From Halopelagius fulvigenes (GTDB taxonomy: Archaea > Halobacteriota > Halobacteria > Halobacteriales > Haloferacaceae), in the NCBI RefSeq assembly GCF_042662625.1, contig NZ_JBHSXH010000015.1, forward strand, positions 124,001 through 188,000: a DNA stretch of 64,000 nt. Reading direction: 5' to 3'. The notes below the pieces were generated by a model. The model searched no databases and was not told the origin of the DNA. It was given only the letters and a program-made list of their open reading frames with translations. Positions within the stretch are counted from its first letter, which is position 1; each line of letters opens with the position of its first letter. A program made the translations under genes and the position numbers. Positions 8,180 through 18,898 of this stretch are shown here, in pieces.

Positions 8180-9013
8180 TCAGTCGCTGCCGGCCTCGCC
8201 GCCTTTCGTCCGCCCTCCGCCCGCGCGTCCGTCCATCTCCGCGGGACTGCCCATCCCCTCCTTGACGCCGAATCCGATGAGGAGGGCGTTGACCGGGTAG
8301 GCGGCGGCGAACCCGACGGTCAGAGAGAAGAACAGCGCGGTCCAAAACAGCGGTTCGGTCCACCGCGCGCCGCCGGCCAACAGCAGGTCCGTCCCGATGG
8401 CCGTCACCTCCATGACGGTGATGCTGGGCGTCTCGCTGTAGAAGGCGTCCCTCGCCGCCGTCGGGAGCGACACGCCCTCCTGCATCAGGGGACCGACCGT
8501 CAGGGCGTAGCCGAACGCGTACGCCAATGCGAACATGACGACGGTCACCCACAGCGTCGAGAACCCGAGGATGATGGTCGCCGCCGTGATGCCGACGACT
8601 TCGCCCAGTCCGCACCCCGAGTAACAGTGCGAGGTGGAGCGAAAGCCCTTCTTTCAGAGGGAGTCGTCGTCGAGTTGCGTCCGTCCGGAGTACCAGTAGA
8701 CGGCCAGTCCGACCGGTCCGGAGTACGCCACCACGAGCGTCCAGACCAGTTTCATCAGCGACGGCAGGTTCCGGTTCCGCGCCCGGATGTCCCGCTAGAG
8801 GACGCCGAGGGAGACGACGTTGAGCGTCGCCCACGCGCCGAGCGTCCACCAACTCGACAGAACGGGCGTGACGACGCTCCGCACCGGTGCGAGCGCGTGT
8901 TCGATCTGTTTCGCGAACTCCACCACCTCCGGCGGGAGTGGCGACCCCGCGAGGACGAGTTCGCCGAGGAACTCCGTCATCTCCTCCGGCAGTAAGGCGG
9001 CCGCGCTTCCCAA
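8180..9013 (-). pseudogene. DUF4396 membrane protein interrupted by two in-frame stop codons
   Basis: One reading frame runs on the minus strand from a TTG at 9011-9013 to the stop at 8180-8182, with no frameshift, but it is broken by TAG (complement of 8795-8797) and TGA (complement of 8654-8656), 141 nt apart. The three pieces read as one membrane protein: a hydrophobic segment ending NVVSLGVL, then RDIRARNRNLPSLMKLVW and VAYSGPVGLAVYWYSGR, then FRSTSHCYSGCGLGEVVGI and three more membrane segments with SETPSITVMEV. That is the order of DUF4396 proteins, which often sit beside copper ATPases. Each stop is one G-to-A step from a Trp codon (TGG). It looks like a recent pseudogene; sequencing error is the alternative. 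The 122-residue C-terminal part (8180-8548) could still be translated alone. Confidence 0.75.
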
Positions 9014-9133
9014 GCGTTGCGGCCGATGCGGCCGGACCCGCTGACGCGCCGCCGATGGTCACCTATCTCGACAGTCCGTAAATCGCTCAGAACGCCCATC
9101 AGTGCCGCGGACGTACCTCGAAGTGAATGAGGC

Positions 9134-11383
<2,250 letters not shown>

Positions 11384-11554
11384 CGGGGCATCCGCCCCTC
11401 GGTGGCACCCACTCGACGCCGAACGGGGCAGAGAGCCGAATCCGACCGGACGGACCCAGCACCGACCGCAGGGTGAGACCGTTCTCCCGCGACGACATAC
11501 GTCCTTAACGCACCGTGGAGTAAGAGAGTAGCCGGAGGCGCGCGTATTGTGGGT

Positions 11555-12346
11555 ATGGATAACAACCATCACAACACCAGTTCGTCCGAATCGACGGCGC
11601 ACGGACACGGCCGTCCCGCGGGACACGCCGACGCAGGGAGTCACGCGCTTCCCGGCGGTCTAACCGTCGCCGCGAACGGACTTCGGTTCGACGCGTCCGA
11701 AACTCGACTCGACGCGGGCGTTCGCCGAGAGTGGACGTATCGGATACGCGACGAAGACGGGGACGCGGTCACCGAGTTCGAGGAGACACACGACAGACTC
11801 GCGCACCTCGTCCTCGTCCGCCGGGACCTGACGCGCTTCCAGCACCTCCATCCGGAACTGAGAGCGGACGGGACGTGGTCGGTCGAGTTCTCCCTTCCCG
11901 ACCCGGGCGTCTATCGGGGGTTCGTCGACGTCCTCGTGGGCGGGCGGCCGACGACGCTCGGCGCGGACCTTCTCGTCTCCGGGGCCGCCGACTACGACGC
12001 GCCGCCCGAACCGACGCGCGAGGTGACGGTCGACGGGTACGACCTGACGATGACCCCGGGGGACGTCGCACCGAACGAGAACGTCACGCTCGAATTCGAG
12101 GTGCGGACGGACGGAAGCGCCGCGCGACTCGACCCGTACCTCGGAGCGCTCGGCCACCTCGTCGCTCTCAGGGACGGCGACCTTGCGTACCTCCACGTCC
12201 ACCCCGAGGAGACGGACCCCGAGGACGGACTCGTCCGGTTCGCCGTGCGCTTCCCCACCGCGGGGCGATACCGACTGTTCCTCCAAGCGAAACCGCGCGG
12301 AGAACTGATAACCGCGTCGTTCGACGTGGTCGTCGAGACTCCGTGA
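11555..12346 (+). CDS. His-rich two-domain protein of the copper cluster
   Basis: A 263-residue protein with a His-rich N terminus (NNHHN, then HGHGRPAGHADAGSH) and two similar beta-rich halves. Each half contains a HLV-LR-DL-HLHP-type block: HLVLVRRDLTRFQHLHPEL near residues 88-106 and HLVALRDGDLAYLHVHPEE near 201-219, suggesting an internal duplication. No signal peptide or membrane segment is seen. Paired histidines in HLHP/HVHP could bind metal. It follows the copper ATPase by 171 nt, so a copper-binding role is inferred from position and composition. A GTG lies 6 nt upstream of the chosen ATG. Confidence 0.7.
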   Translation: MDNNHHNTSSSESTAHGHGRPAGHADAGSHALPGGLTVAANGLRFDASETRLDAGVRREWTYRIRDEDGDAVTEFEETHDRLAHLVLVRRDLTRFQHLHPELRADGTWSVEFSLPDPGVYRGFVDVLVGGRPTTLGADLLVSGAADYDAPPEPTREVTVDGYDLTMTPGDVAPNENVTLEFEVRTDGSAARLDPYLGALGHLVALRDGDLAYLHVHPEETDPEDGLVRFAVRFPTAGRYRLFLQAKPRGELITASFDVVVETP

Positions 12347-12506
12347 GCGCCCCGCTTCACCCTCTCTCACCGCCGCGCCCCACGTGTCAGTCCCCTGTGC
12401 CAAACAGTCAGGAGAGGACCGAGAAGCGGACTCGTTCAAGTAATCGTCTCATTCAGAACTGTCAGCCAAAAGAAGGATGCGGTGCTCGGGCGAAACGGGT
12501 AGTGAA

Positions 12507-12866
12507 ATGTCCCTAGCAGACACCGCATCCGAAATCGAGCATCTGAACGACGAGCAACGCGAGTGCCTGGAGAACTGCTTCGAGGCGGCCGAGGCGTGCG
12601 AGTGGTGCGCCGACGCCTGCGCCGGCGAAGGTGAGGGGATGGAGAAGTGTCTCCGCCTCTGCCGGGACGTGGCCGACCTCACGACGCTCCACGCGCGCTT
12701 CATGGCGCGAAACTCCAACTATAGTAGCGAACTCGCCCAGGTCTGCGCCGGGGCCTGCGAGGAGTGCGCTTCGGAGTGTGAGCAACACGACGCCGATCAC
12801 TGTCAGCTCTGCGCGGAAGTTCTGCGTGAGTGCGCCGAGACGTGCCGGAACATGGCGTCGGCGTAA
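12507..12866 (+). CDS. Csp-like four-helix-bundle copper-binding protein (DUF326)
   Basis: A 119-residue protein with 15 cysteines, many in CxxC or CxxxC spacing on predicted helices (CLENCFEAAEACEWCADAC, CLRLC, CAGACEECASEC, CQLCAEVLRECAETC). This is the DUF326/Csp pattern, in which Cys side chains line the core of a four-helix bundle and store Cu(I). No signal peptide is seen, so it would be a cytoplasmic Csp3-like form. It lies between two other putative metal-binding genes, downstream of the CopB-type ATPase, and probably buffers copper. The ATG at 12507 was chosen over a start 30 nt upstream because it gives the compact domain. Confidence 0.85.
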   Translation: MSLADTASEIEHLNDEQRECLENCFEAAEACEWCADACAGEGEGMEKCLRLCRDVADLTTLHARFMARNSNYSSELAQVCAGACEECASECEQHDADHCQLCAEVLRECAETCRNMASA

Positions 12867-12923
12867 TCGGAGCGACTTCGACGCGACGAGGAACCGCCCC
12901 CGAGTACCTACTTATTTCGATAC

Positions 12924-13235
12924 ATGTCATCAGATACAGAGACGGTCGAAGGGTTCGTCATCGACATCGCCTGCGTCCGGAAGAACCCCCGCGAGGGGTT
13001 GCCGGAGGACGCTCGCACGCACACGAAGGAGTGCGCCCTCGAAGGCCACTGCGTCGAGAGCGGATACGCCGTCGTCACCGACGAGGACCGACTCGTCCTC
13101 CTCGACTCCGACGCCACAACGCAGGTCGTGGAGACGATAGAGCGGAGCGAGACCGAACGGGGTCACCGCGTGCGCGTGAAGCGCGAACGCACCGACGGCG
13201 GCACGATGGAGACGACGGCGGTGGAGGAGTTGTAG
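12924..13235 (+). CDS. Small Cys/His protein of the copper cluster
   Basis: A 103-residue protein with FVIDIACVRKNP near residues 11-22 and HTKECALEGHCVESGYAV near 33-50; cysteines 17, 37 and 43 and histidines 33 and 42 could make a metal site. The C-terminal half is predicted beta strand (YAVVTDEDRLVLLDSD, HRVRVKRER), which would suit a small OB-like barrel. No signal peptide. The family is not identified; position after the Csp-like gene suggests a role in metal handling, and this is inference. It lies 57 nt after that gene on the same strand. Confidence 0.65.
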   Translation: MSSDTETVEGFVIDIACVRKNPREGLPEDARTHTKECALEGHCVESGYAVVTDEDRLVLLDSDATTQVVETIERSETERGHRVRVKRERTDGGTMETTAVEEL

Positions 13236-13307
13236 CGCGCCTCCGCGCGGCGGGGGCGCGGAGGGTGACGGGAAGGTACTTGTCGGTCGCTCGTCGTCCT
13301 GCGCACG

Positions 13308-14630
13308 GTGTCCACCCGCCGGTCGGTCCTCCGAACGCTCGGTTCCCTCGGCGTCGTCGGTAGCGCCGGGTGCGCCGCCCTCCCGGGCGTAGGGGACGCC
13401 CCGCGACCGATGCTCGAACGCGACGCGACGCCGCCCGACGTCCGCGACGGGCCGTGGCGCGCCCCTCGGTGCGACGCGCGGAACTCGGGCGTGCCCGGCG
13501 CCGTCGGCCCCGGCAACGCGCCCGGCCTCGCGTGGAGGCGTTCCCTCGGCGACGAAAGCCGAATTACCGCGCCGCCGGTCGCGGACGCCGGCGACGTGTT
13601 CGTTCACGACGACGCGAGTCGGTCGCTGTTCTGTCTCGACGCCTCGGACGCGAGCGAACGCTGGCGCGTCGAGGGCGTCACCGCCGCGCCCGGCGCGCCG
13701 CCCACCGTCACCGACGACGCCGTCTACATTCTGGCGACCGGTCGCCGCGTCCGTTCGTTCGGCCGCGACGGCTCCGAAACGTGGCGGAGCGACCGACTGC
13801 CAGCGATGCCTCGCGCGGTGACAGTCGGCGACGGCAGACTGTACGTCGCCTGCGCGTCTGCCGACGGCGAGTCCGCTCTCGTAGCCCTCGACACCGCCGG
13901 AAGCGTCGTCTGGACGCGGGAGACGGGACGCATCCTCGCGCCGCCTGCCGTCGCCGAGATAGACGGAACGTCCGGCGGAGAGAACAGCGTCGTCGTCGGC
14001 GACGACGCCGGAACGGTCACCTGCGTCGGGGCCGGAGACGGGCGAGTCCGGTGGCGCGACTCGCCCGTCGGCGACTGGGTGCGCGCGGCGCCGGTCGTGG
14101 ACGGTCGATACGCGTACGTCGGAAGCGGAACGGGCGGCTTCGACGGGGGAACCTCGTCGGGCCACCGGACGCAGTCCGGCGACTTCGGCGGCGGCGCGGT
14201 GACGGCGTACGACGTTCGGACCGGCGAGACGCGGTGGTCCCGGACGTCGGACGCGGTTTCGGTCCACTCGGCGCCGGCGAACGGGGGCGGACGGTTGTTC
14301 GTCGCGGACTCGCGCGGGACGCTCAGGCGGTTGGACGCCGAGACGGGCGAGGTGGTGTGGCGGTTCTCCGCCTCGCGTCCCCCCGGTCCGGAGTCGGCGC
14401 GAGGGCGGGATTACGCGCCCGCCGTCTCGAACGGTCTGGTCTTCTACGCCGGGCCGGACCGCCGCCTGTACGTCGTGGAGACCGACGCGGGCGAGGGCGG
14501 CGCGCACGTCTCCGCTCGTTTCCGGGCGGACGCGGAGGCGACCACCGCTCCGGTCGTGGCGGGCGATTCGCTGTTCGTCGGCGCCGAGAACGAGGTGGTC
14601 GCCGTGGGGCGCGTCGACCCCCGGCCGTAG
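13308..14630 (+). CDS. PQQ-like beta-propeller lipoprotein
   Basis: A 440-residue exported protein starting at GTG. The N terminus RRSVLRTLGSLGVVGSAGC has a twin-arginine-like signal and a lipobox. The rest is a string of propeller blades with repeats such as VYILATGRRVRSFGRDGSETW, LVALDTAGSVVW, YDVRTGETRW and LRRLDAETGEVVW, the WD/PQQ-enzyme-like repeat (G.v.alD..TG...W) of outer-membrane-assembly-like and quinoprotein-like propellers. No quinoprotein catalytic signature is evident, so it is probably a binding or scaffold protein on the cell surface. It is convergent with the methyltransferase partner gene, whose stop lies 1 nt away. Confidence 0.8.
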   Translation: MSTRRSVLRTLGSLGVVGSAGCAALPGVGDAPRPMLERDATPPDVRDGPWRAPRCDARNSGVPGAVGPGNAPGLAWRRSLGDESRITAPPVADAGDVFVHDDASRSLFCLDASDASERWRVEGVTAAPGAPPTVTDDAVYILATGRRVRSFGRDGSETWRSDRLPAMPRAVTVGDGRLYVACASADGESALVALDTAGSVVWTRETGRILAPPAVAEIDGTSGGENSVVVGDDAGTVTCVGAGDGRVRWRDSPVGDWVRAAPVVDGRYAYVGSGTGGFDGGTSSGHRTQSGDFGGGAVTAYDVRTGETRWSRTSDAVSVHSAPANGGGRLFVADSRGTLRRLDAETGEVVWRFSASRPPGPESARGRDYAPAVSNGLVFYAGPDRRLYVVETDAGEGGAHVSARFRADAEATTAPVVAGDSLFVGAENEVVAVGRVDPRP

Positions 14631-15182
14631 TCAGTCGAGGTTCGGCAGGTCCTCTTGGCGGCCCTTCGGGACCGTCGAGCGGAGTTCGCCGTGGAGGAAC
14701 AGACCGACGCCGATGGGTTCGCGTTCGCCGACGAGTTCGTGCGCGGCGATGAGGTAGCCCCAGTCGCCGTCCCAGTCTATCTCCTGGTCCTCGCCGGCGA
14801 CGAACCGGGCCGCCTCTTCGGCGTCGAGTTCGACGACGTTCTCCGTCGCCGCGCGGCCGAATCGCTGGACGGCGTTCGTGGACGGCTTCCAGTGCTCCTG
14901 CCGCGCGCGGAGGATGCGCAGGCCGAGTCCCTCTACGTCGGACGGACTCACCACGTCGTCGGCGAACGCCCAAATCTTGCCCGCGCCCTTCTCCCAGAAC
15001 GTGTGGCCGTCCCACGTCTCCGGCGGGATTCCGTAGCGGTCCCGCCACCACGTGACGACTTCCTCGCGGGTGGGGCGGCCGGCGACGACGCGTTCCTCGG
15101 ACGTCTCGGGCAGGCGGTCGAACCGCTGACCGTCGTTCGTCGGTCGCTCCTCCGCCTCCGTCGCCTCCTCGGTGTCGCTCAT
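14631..15182 (-). CDS. Conserved partner protein of the RNA m5C methyltransferase
   Basis: A 183-residue soluble acidic protein. After a charged N-terminal tail comes TREEVVTWWRDRYGIPPETWDGHTFWEKGAGKIWAF, then LGLRILRARQEHWKPSTNAVQRFG, and a C-terminal part with GYLIAAHELVGEREPIGVGLFLHGELRS, which resembles a PUA-like RNA-binding fold (a guess). Its ATG overlaps the stop of the methyltransferase gene by 4 nt, so the two are translationally coupled. I infer that it assists RNA binding by the methyltransferase, much as a separate PUA domain would. Confidence 0.7.
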   Translation of the reverse strand: MSDTEEATEAEERPTNDGQRFDRLPETSEERVVAGRPTREEVVTWWRDRYGIPPETWDGHTFWEKGAGKIWAFADDVVSPSDVEGLGLRILRARQEHWKPSTNAVQRFGRAATENVVELDAEEAARFVAGEDQEIDWDGDWGYLIAAHELVGEREPIGVGLFLHGELRSTVPKGRQEDLPNLD

Positions 15183-16117
15183 GCGGTCACCTCCAGTTTC
15201 GCGCAGAAGAACCCGCCCGTGTCGTTGTGGTGCGGGTAGACGCGGTGGGCGAGTTCGACGCTCGGGTCGTACTCCTCGTCCTCCCACTCGGCGACGCCGG
15301 GGGCCGTCTCAAACCCGTCGGGGGCGTCCCACTCGACGAGTTCGCAGTCCTCCTCGTCGAGAACGTGGTCGAGGACGGCTTCGTTCTCCTCGGGCGCGAA
15401 CGTGCAGGTGGAGTAGACGACGGTGCCGCCCTCGCGCGTCGCCTGCACCGCGCGGCGGAGGATGCCCTTCTGGATGCCCGCGACGCTGTGGACGTGGTCC
15501 ATCGTCCACCTGTCGAGGGCGTCGGGGTTCTTCCGAATCGTCCCCTCGCAGGAGCAGGGGGCGTCCACCAACGCTCTATCGAACGCCTCGAACGCCGCCG
15601 GGTCGTCCGTCCCCTCGCCGAACGGCTTCAAGGAGAAGTTGCGCGCGTCCTGATTCGTCACCACGAGGTTCGAGACGCCGAGTCGTTCGGCGTTGTGTCG
15701 CAACGCGGAGAGGCGGCCGAGGTTGTTGTCGTTGCCGACGAGGATGCCCTCGTCGTCCATCAGGGCGGCCAGTTGCGTCGTCTTGCTCCCGGGCGCGGCG
15801 CAGGCGTCCCAGACCACGTCGCCGGGTCGGGGGTCCAACGCGATGGCCGGGAGCGAGGACACCTCCTCCTGCCCGTGGAGCCACCCGTGGTAGTACGGCC
15901 ACGACGTGCCCGGCCCGCGTTCGTCGAGTTCGAGGATGCCCGGGTGCCAGTCCGTCGGTTCGTAGGCGACGCCCTCGGCGTCGAGGGCCGCCCGCGCGCG
16001 TTCCACCGTCGTCTCGATGGTGTTGACGCGAACGACCGACGGGAGCGGCCGCTCGCAGGCGGCCAAGAAGGCCTCCTCGTCGTCTACGAGCGGCGCGTAC
16101 CGCTTGAGCGGGTTCAT
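15179..16117 (-). CDS. RsmB/NOP2/Sun-family RNA (cytosine-5) methyltransferase
   Basis: A 312-residue SAM-dependent enzyme. Motif I is DACAAPGSKTTQLAA, motif IV is DAPCSCEG with Cys188 after the proline, and motif VI is STCTFAPEENE with the nucleophilic Cys238, so both catalytic cysteines of the m5C family are present. The family methylates cytosine in tRNA or rRNA. No N-terminal NusB-like or C-terminal PUA domain is fused; the following 4-nt-overlapping gene may supply RNA binding. The protein starts with NPLKRYAPLVDDEEAF, typical of the archaeal short form. Confidence 0.88.
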   Translation of the reverse strand: MNPLKRYAPLVDDEEAFLAACERPLPSVVRVNTIETTVERARAALDAEGVAYEPTDWHPGILELDERGPGTSWPYYHGWLHGQEEVSSLPAIALDPRPGDVVWDACAAPGSKTTQLAALMDDEGILVGNDNNLGRLSALRHNAERLGVSNLVVTNQDARNFSLKPFGEGTDDPAAFEAFDRALVDAPCSCEGTIRKNPDALDRWTMDHVHSVAGIQKGILRRAVQATREGGTVVYSTCTFAPEENEAVLDHVLDEEDCELVEWDAPDGFETAPGVAEWEDEEYDPSVELAHRVYPHHNDTGGFFCAKLEVTA

Positions 16118-16233
16118 CGACCGACTCTACCCGACGACTCCGCTTGTGGGTTTCGGATACCGTCCGCCGCCCGCGGCGGGAGCGCGGCACCGCGCCCGCA
16201 CCGACGTTTCGGGACGCGTGAAAGCGGGCCACG

Positions 16234-16240
16234 CTTTTAC
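16234..16240 (+). promoter_or_regulatory. TATA-like box of the PAC2 gene
   Basis: CTTTTAC ends 24 nt before the ATG at 16265, consistent with a leaderless transcript. Confidence 0.5.
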
Positions 16241-16264
16241 AACCTGAACGGCCGAACGTGACGT

Positions 16265-17005
16265 ATGGCCCACATCAACGTGCTCGCGGAGGACGTGTCG
16301 CTCTCGGAACCGACGCTGATAGAGGGGCTCCCCGGCGTCGGCTTGGTCGGGAAGATCGCGGCCGACCACGCCGTAGAGGAGTTCGAGATGACCCACTACG
16401 CGAACGTCCACTGCGACGGCGTGCCGCGAGTCGCGGTGTACCAAGAGGGCGACGCGACCCTCCGGTCGCCGGTCAGACTGTACGCCGACGAGGAGCGGAA
16501 CCTCCTCGTCCTGCAGAGCGACGTGCCCATCCGGCCGGACTCGGCGGCCGAACTCGCCGACTGCCTCTCGAACTGGTTCGACGACGAGGCGATTCTGCCC
16601 GTCTTCCTCTCCGGCATCCCGAAAGAACAGGCCGGCGACGTGCCGGAACTGTACGGCGTCGGCGTCGGCGACGGGACGCAGATGCTCGCGGACGCGGACA
16701 TCGGCGAACCCGCCGAGGCGGGACTCGTCTCGGGGCCGACCGGCGCGTTGCTCAACGACGCGGTCGAACGCGGGCGGACCGCGGTGGGTCTGATCGTGGA
16801 GTCGGACCCCCAGTTCCCGGACCCCGCAGCGGCCCGCGTCATCCTCGAGAACGGAATCGAACCGCTCACGGGCGTCGAGATACCGTCTGACGACTTGGTG
16901 GACCACGCCGAGGACATCCGCGACGCGAAGGAGCGACTGGCGAAGCGCATGCAGAGCGCCGACGAGGAGAGCACGCAGGCCCGACCGCTCGGGATGTACC
17001 AGTAA
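16265..17005 (+). CDS. PAC2-family proteasome-assembly-chaperone-like protein
   Basis: A 246-residue cytoplasmic protein. The N-terminal pattern is LIEGLPGVGLVGKIAADHAVEEF, followed by RLYADEERNLLVLQSDVPI and LYGVGVGDGTQMLADADIG...LVSGPTGALLNDAVERG, the PAC2 domain (formerly DUF75) seen across archaea. Its C-terminal stretch (DDLVDHAEDIRDAKERLAKRMQSAD) is a charged helix. In eukaryotes PAC2 helps build the proteasome alpha ring; the archaeal role is less clear. The psmB gene is elsewhere in this window, so no operon link is visible. It is monocistronic by spacing. Confidence 0.85.
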   Translation: MAHINVLAEDVSLSEPTLIEGLPGVGLVGKIAADHAVEEFEMTHYANVHCDGVPRVAVYQEGDATLRSPVRLYADEERNLLVLQSDVPIRPDSAAELADCLSNWFDDEAILPVFLSGIPKEQAGDVPELYGVGVGDGTQMLADADIGEPAEAGLVSGPTGALLNDAVERGRTAVGLIVESDPQFPDPAAARVILENGIEPLTGVEIPSDDLVDHAEDIRDAKERLAKRMQSADEESTQARPLGMYQ

Positions 17006-17100
17006 GCCGCCGCGACGCGTCCGAAATCCGGGACTTCCGCCGGTTCGCCCGGCGCTTCGGGGGCCGGTCGTCCCCTCGACCGCCCGACCGCAGTCTACAC

Positions 17101-17107
17101 TCTTAAG
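17101..17107 (+). promoter_or_regulatory. TATA-like box of grpE
   Basis: TCTTAAG ends 24 nt before the grpE ATG, suggesting a leaderless transcript. Confidence 0.45.
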
Positions 17108-17131
17108 CCGAGGCAACTACTTCACCCACTC

Positions 17132-17851
17132 ATGAGTGAGGACTCCGTCGACCCGGACCGCGAAGCCGAATCCGACGCAGACCCCGCCGAAGAGACGGCC
17201 GACGCCCGCGACGGGACGGCCGAAGCGACGACCGCGAACGCCCGAGCGACGGCCGCGGACGACGACGAGAACGCGGCCGCGGAGGGGGGAGCGGACGAGG
17301 CCCAGTCCGACGACGACGCCCTCGCGGCCCGCGTCGCGGCCTACGACGAGGAACTCGCGGCGGAGGTCGAGTCGCTCCAACGCCGCGTCTCGGAACTGGA
17401 ATCCGAACTCGACTCCTCGAACGAACGGGTCGAGGACCTCTCTTCGCGCCTGAAGCGCACGCAGGCGGACTTCCAGAACTACAAGAAACGCGCGAAGAAG
17501 AAACAGGAGCAGATTCGGGAACGCGCCACGGAGGACTTCGTCGAACGCGTCGTGAAGGTGCGCGACAACCTCATCCGCGCGCTCGAACAGGACGAGGACA
17601 CCGACATCCGGCCGGGCGTCGAATCGACGCTCGAAGAGTTCGACCGCATCCTCGATTCGGAGAACGTGACGACCATCGACCCCGAACCCGGAACCGAGGT
17701 GGACCCGACGCGCCACGAGGTGATGATGCGCGTCGACAGCGACCAACCCGAGGGCACCGTCGCCGACGTCTACCAACCCGGCTACGAGATGGCCGAGAAG
17801 GTCATCCGCGAGGCGCAGATAACCGTCAGCACCGGCGACGGCGACGAGTAG
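17132..17851 (+). CDS. grpE: GrpE nucleotide-exchange factor of DnaK
   Basis: A 239-residue protein. The first 70 residues are an acidic, Ala-rich tail; residues about 70-115 are a long coiled coil (VAAYDEELAAEVESLQRRVS, SELDSSNERVEDLSSRLKRT); the conserved core follows as ADFQNYKKRAKKKQEQI, then FVERVVKVRDNLIRAL, and the C-terminal beta domain has HEVMMRV and GTVADVYQPGYEMAEKVIREA. This is the GrpE dimer architecture. It releases ADP from DnaK. It lies upstream of dnaK and dnaJ with one unrelated-looking gene in between, all on the plus strand. Confidence 0.93.
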   Translation: MSEDSVDPDREAESDADPAEETADARDGTAEATTANARATAADDDENAAAEGGADEAQSDDDALAARVAAYDEELAAEVESLQRRVSELESELDSSNERVEDLSSRLKRTQADFQNYKKRAKKKQEQIRERATEDFVERVVKVRDNLIRALEQDEDTDIRPGVESTLEEFDRILDSENVTTIDPEPGTEVDPTRHEVMMRVDSDQPEGTVADVYQPGYEMAEKVIREAQITVSTGDGDE

Positions 17852-17894
17852 AACCCGAAACGACGCGAGACGCGCGGCGTCCCGTTCGCACACG

Positions 17895-17900
17895 CTTTTG
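17895..17900 (+). promoter_or_regulatory. TATA-like box of the hydrolase gene between grpE and dnaK
   Basis: CTTTTG ends 24 nt before the GTG at 17925. It argues for that GTG rather than the TTG inside the box itself as the true start. Confidence 0.5.
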
Positions 17901-17924
17901 TGCGTCGCACGACACGTCCGGCGC

Positions 17925-18728
17925 GTGCGATTTCCCTTTCGTAACCGCTTCCGAGCGGTGCCGAGAATCGGGTTCTCCGTCCGCAGCGATATCGCGGAGG
18001 GAACCTCGGCGGGCCGCCGGACGAACTCCGGCGACGCGGGCGACGACCTCCTCGTCGTCCTCGGGTGGGGGAACCGCCCGGAACACGAACACGTCTCGTG
18101 GCTCCTGGACTCCCTCGTCGAGGCGGGCTACCGCGTCCACGCGGTGACGCTCCCGACGAACCCGTGGGACTTCGAGGACCAACTCCTCGCGCCCGTCAGG
18201 GCGTACGCGCGCGAACGCGACATCGACCTCGTTCTGAGTCACAGCACCGGCGGACTCGTCGCCGCGCACCTCGCCGCCGACGCGGACGTGCGAAACGTCT
18301 TCCTGAGTCCGTGGTGGGGGACGGCACCCGTCGAAGGAGTCGCCTCGGTCGCCCTCCCCCTCCTCCTTCGGATTCCGACCGCGAGGCGACTGCTCCGGTT
18401 CGACCGCGACCCCTCCGTCATCGGCGACTTGGTGACCGAAGCGCAGTTCGAGGAGGCCGTCCCCGAGGCCGCCTCGCCCGCGTTCCTGCGGACGGTTCTG
18501 GACGCGCAGTCGCGCCTCCCGCCGTTCGACGAGGGGGACGCGGTGTTCTGTTCGCTCTCGGACCGCGTGGTGAGCGTCCGCGCCATCGGCGACCGGACGC
18601 CCGCGGCGAACCTCCGCCCGTATGACGGCGGCCACGAGTTCTTCGCCTCCTCCGGCCGGGAGGCCGTCCTCGAAGACGTCCTCGCGGCGCTGGAGGCGGG
18701 CCCAGAGGCGATCCGACGGGCCCGATAG
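17925..18728 (+). CDS. Alpha/beta-hydrolase-like protein between grpE and dnaK
   Basis: A 267-residue protein when started at GTG 17925. The core has LLVVLGWGNRPEHEHVSW, a nucleophile-elbow-like SHSTGGLVAAHLA (GxSxG replaced by SHSTGG, with Ser near residue 111), FLSPWWGTAP, and a C-terminal PYDGGHEFFAS, where the His could be the triad base. The triad acid is probably in the CSLSDRVV region. This suggests an esterase or lipase fold of unknown substrate. It sits between the chaperone genes on the same strand but has its own promoter-like box, so it may be an independent unit. Confidence 0.65.
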   Translation: MRFPFRNRFRAVPRIGFSVRSDIAEGTSAGRRTNSGDAGDDLLVVLGWGNRPEHEHVSWLLDSLVEAGYRVHAVTLPTNPWDFEDQLLAPVRAYARERDIDLVLSHSTGGLVAAHLAADADVRNVFLSPWWGTAPVEGVASVALPLLLRIPTARRLLRFDRDPSVIGDLVTEAQFEEAVPEAASPAFLRTVLDAQSRLPPFDEGDAVFCSLSDRVVSVRAIGDRTPAANLRPYDGGHEFFASSGREAVLEDVLAALEAGPEAIRRAR

Positions 18729-18898
18729 GTCGGACCGTCGCCGGCGCGGGATGGCGCGGTCTGCGGTTCCATAAAACGGTGGCGGACGCGCTCGTCCGCC
18801 GGGCGCGGAAATCGCAAGACCGCGGAGACCCGAACTCTCACCGCCGACGCTACCGTCTAGTAACCTTTAACCGATTTAGACCGGTATGTGCGAACAAG

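Noticed and set aside
8654..8797. Selenocysteine or pyrrolysine at the TGA/TAG in the DUF4396 gene.
   Set aside because: Haloarchaea are not known to use either amino acid, and the two different stops both look like single changes of Trp codons.
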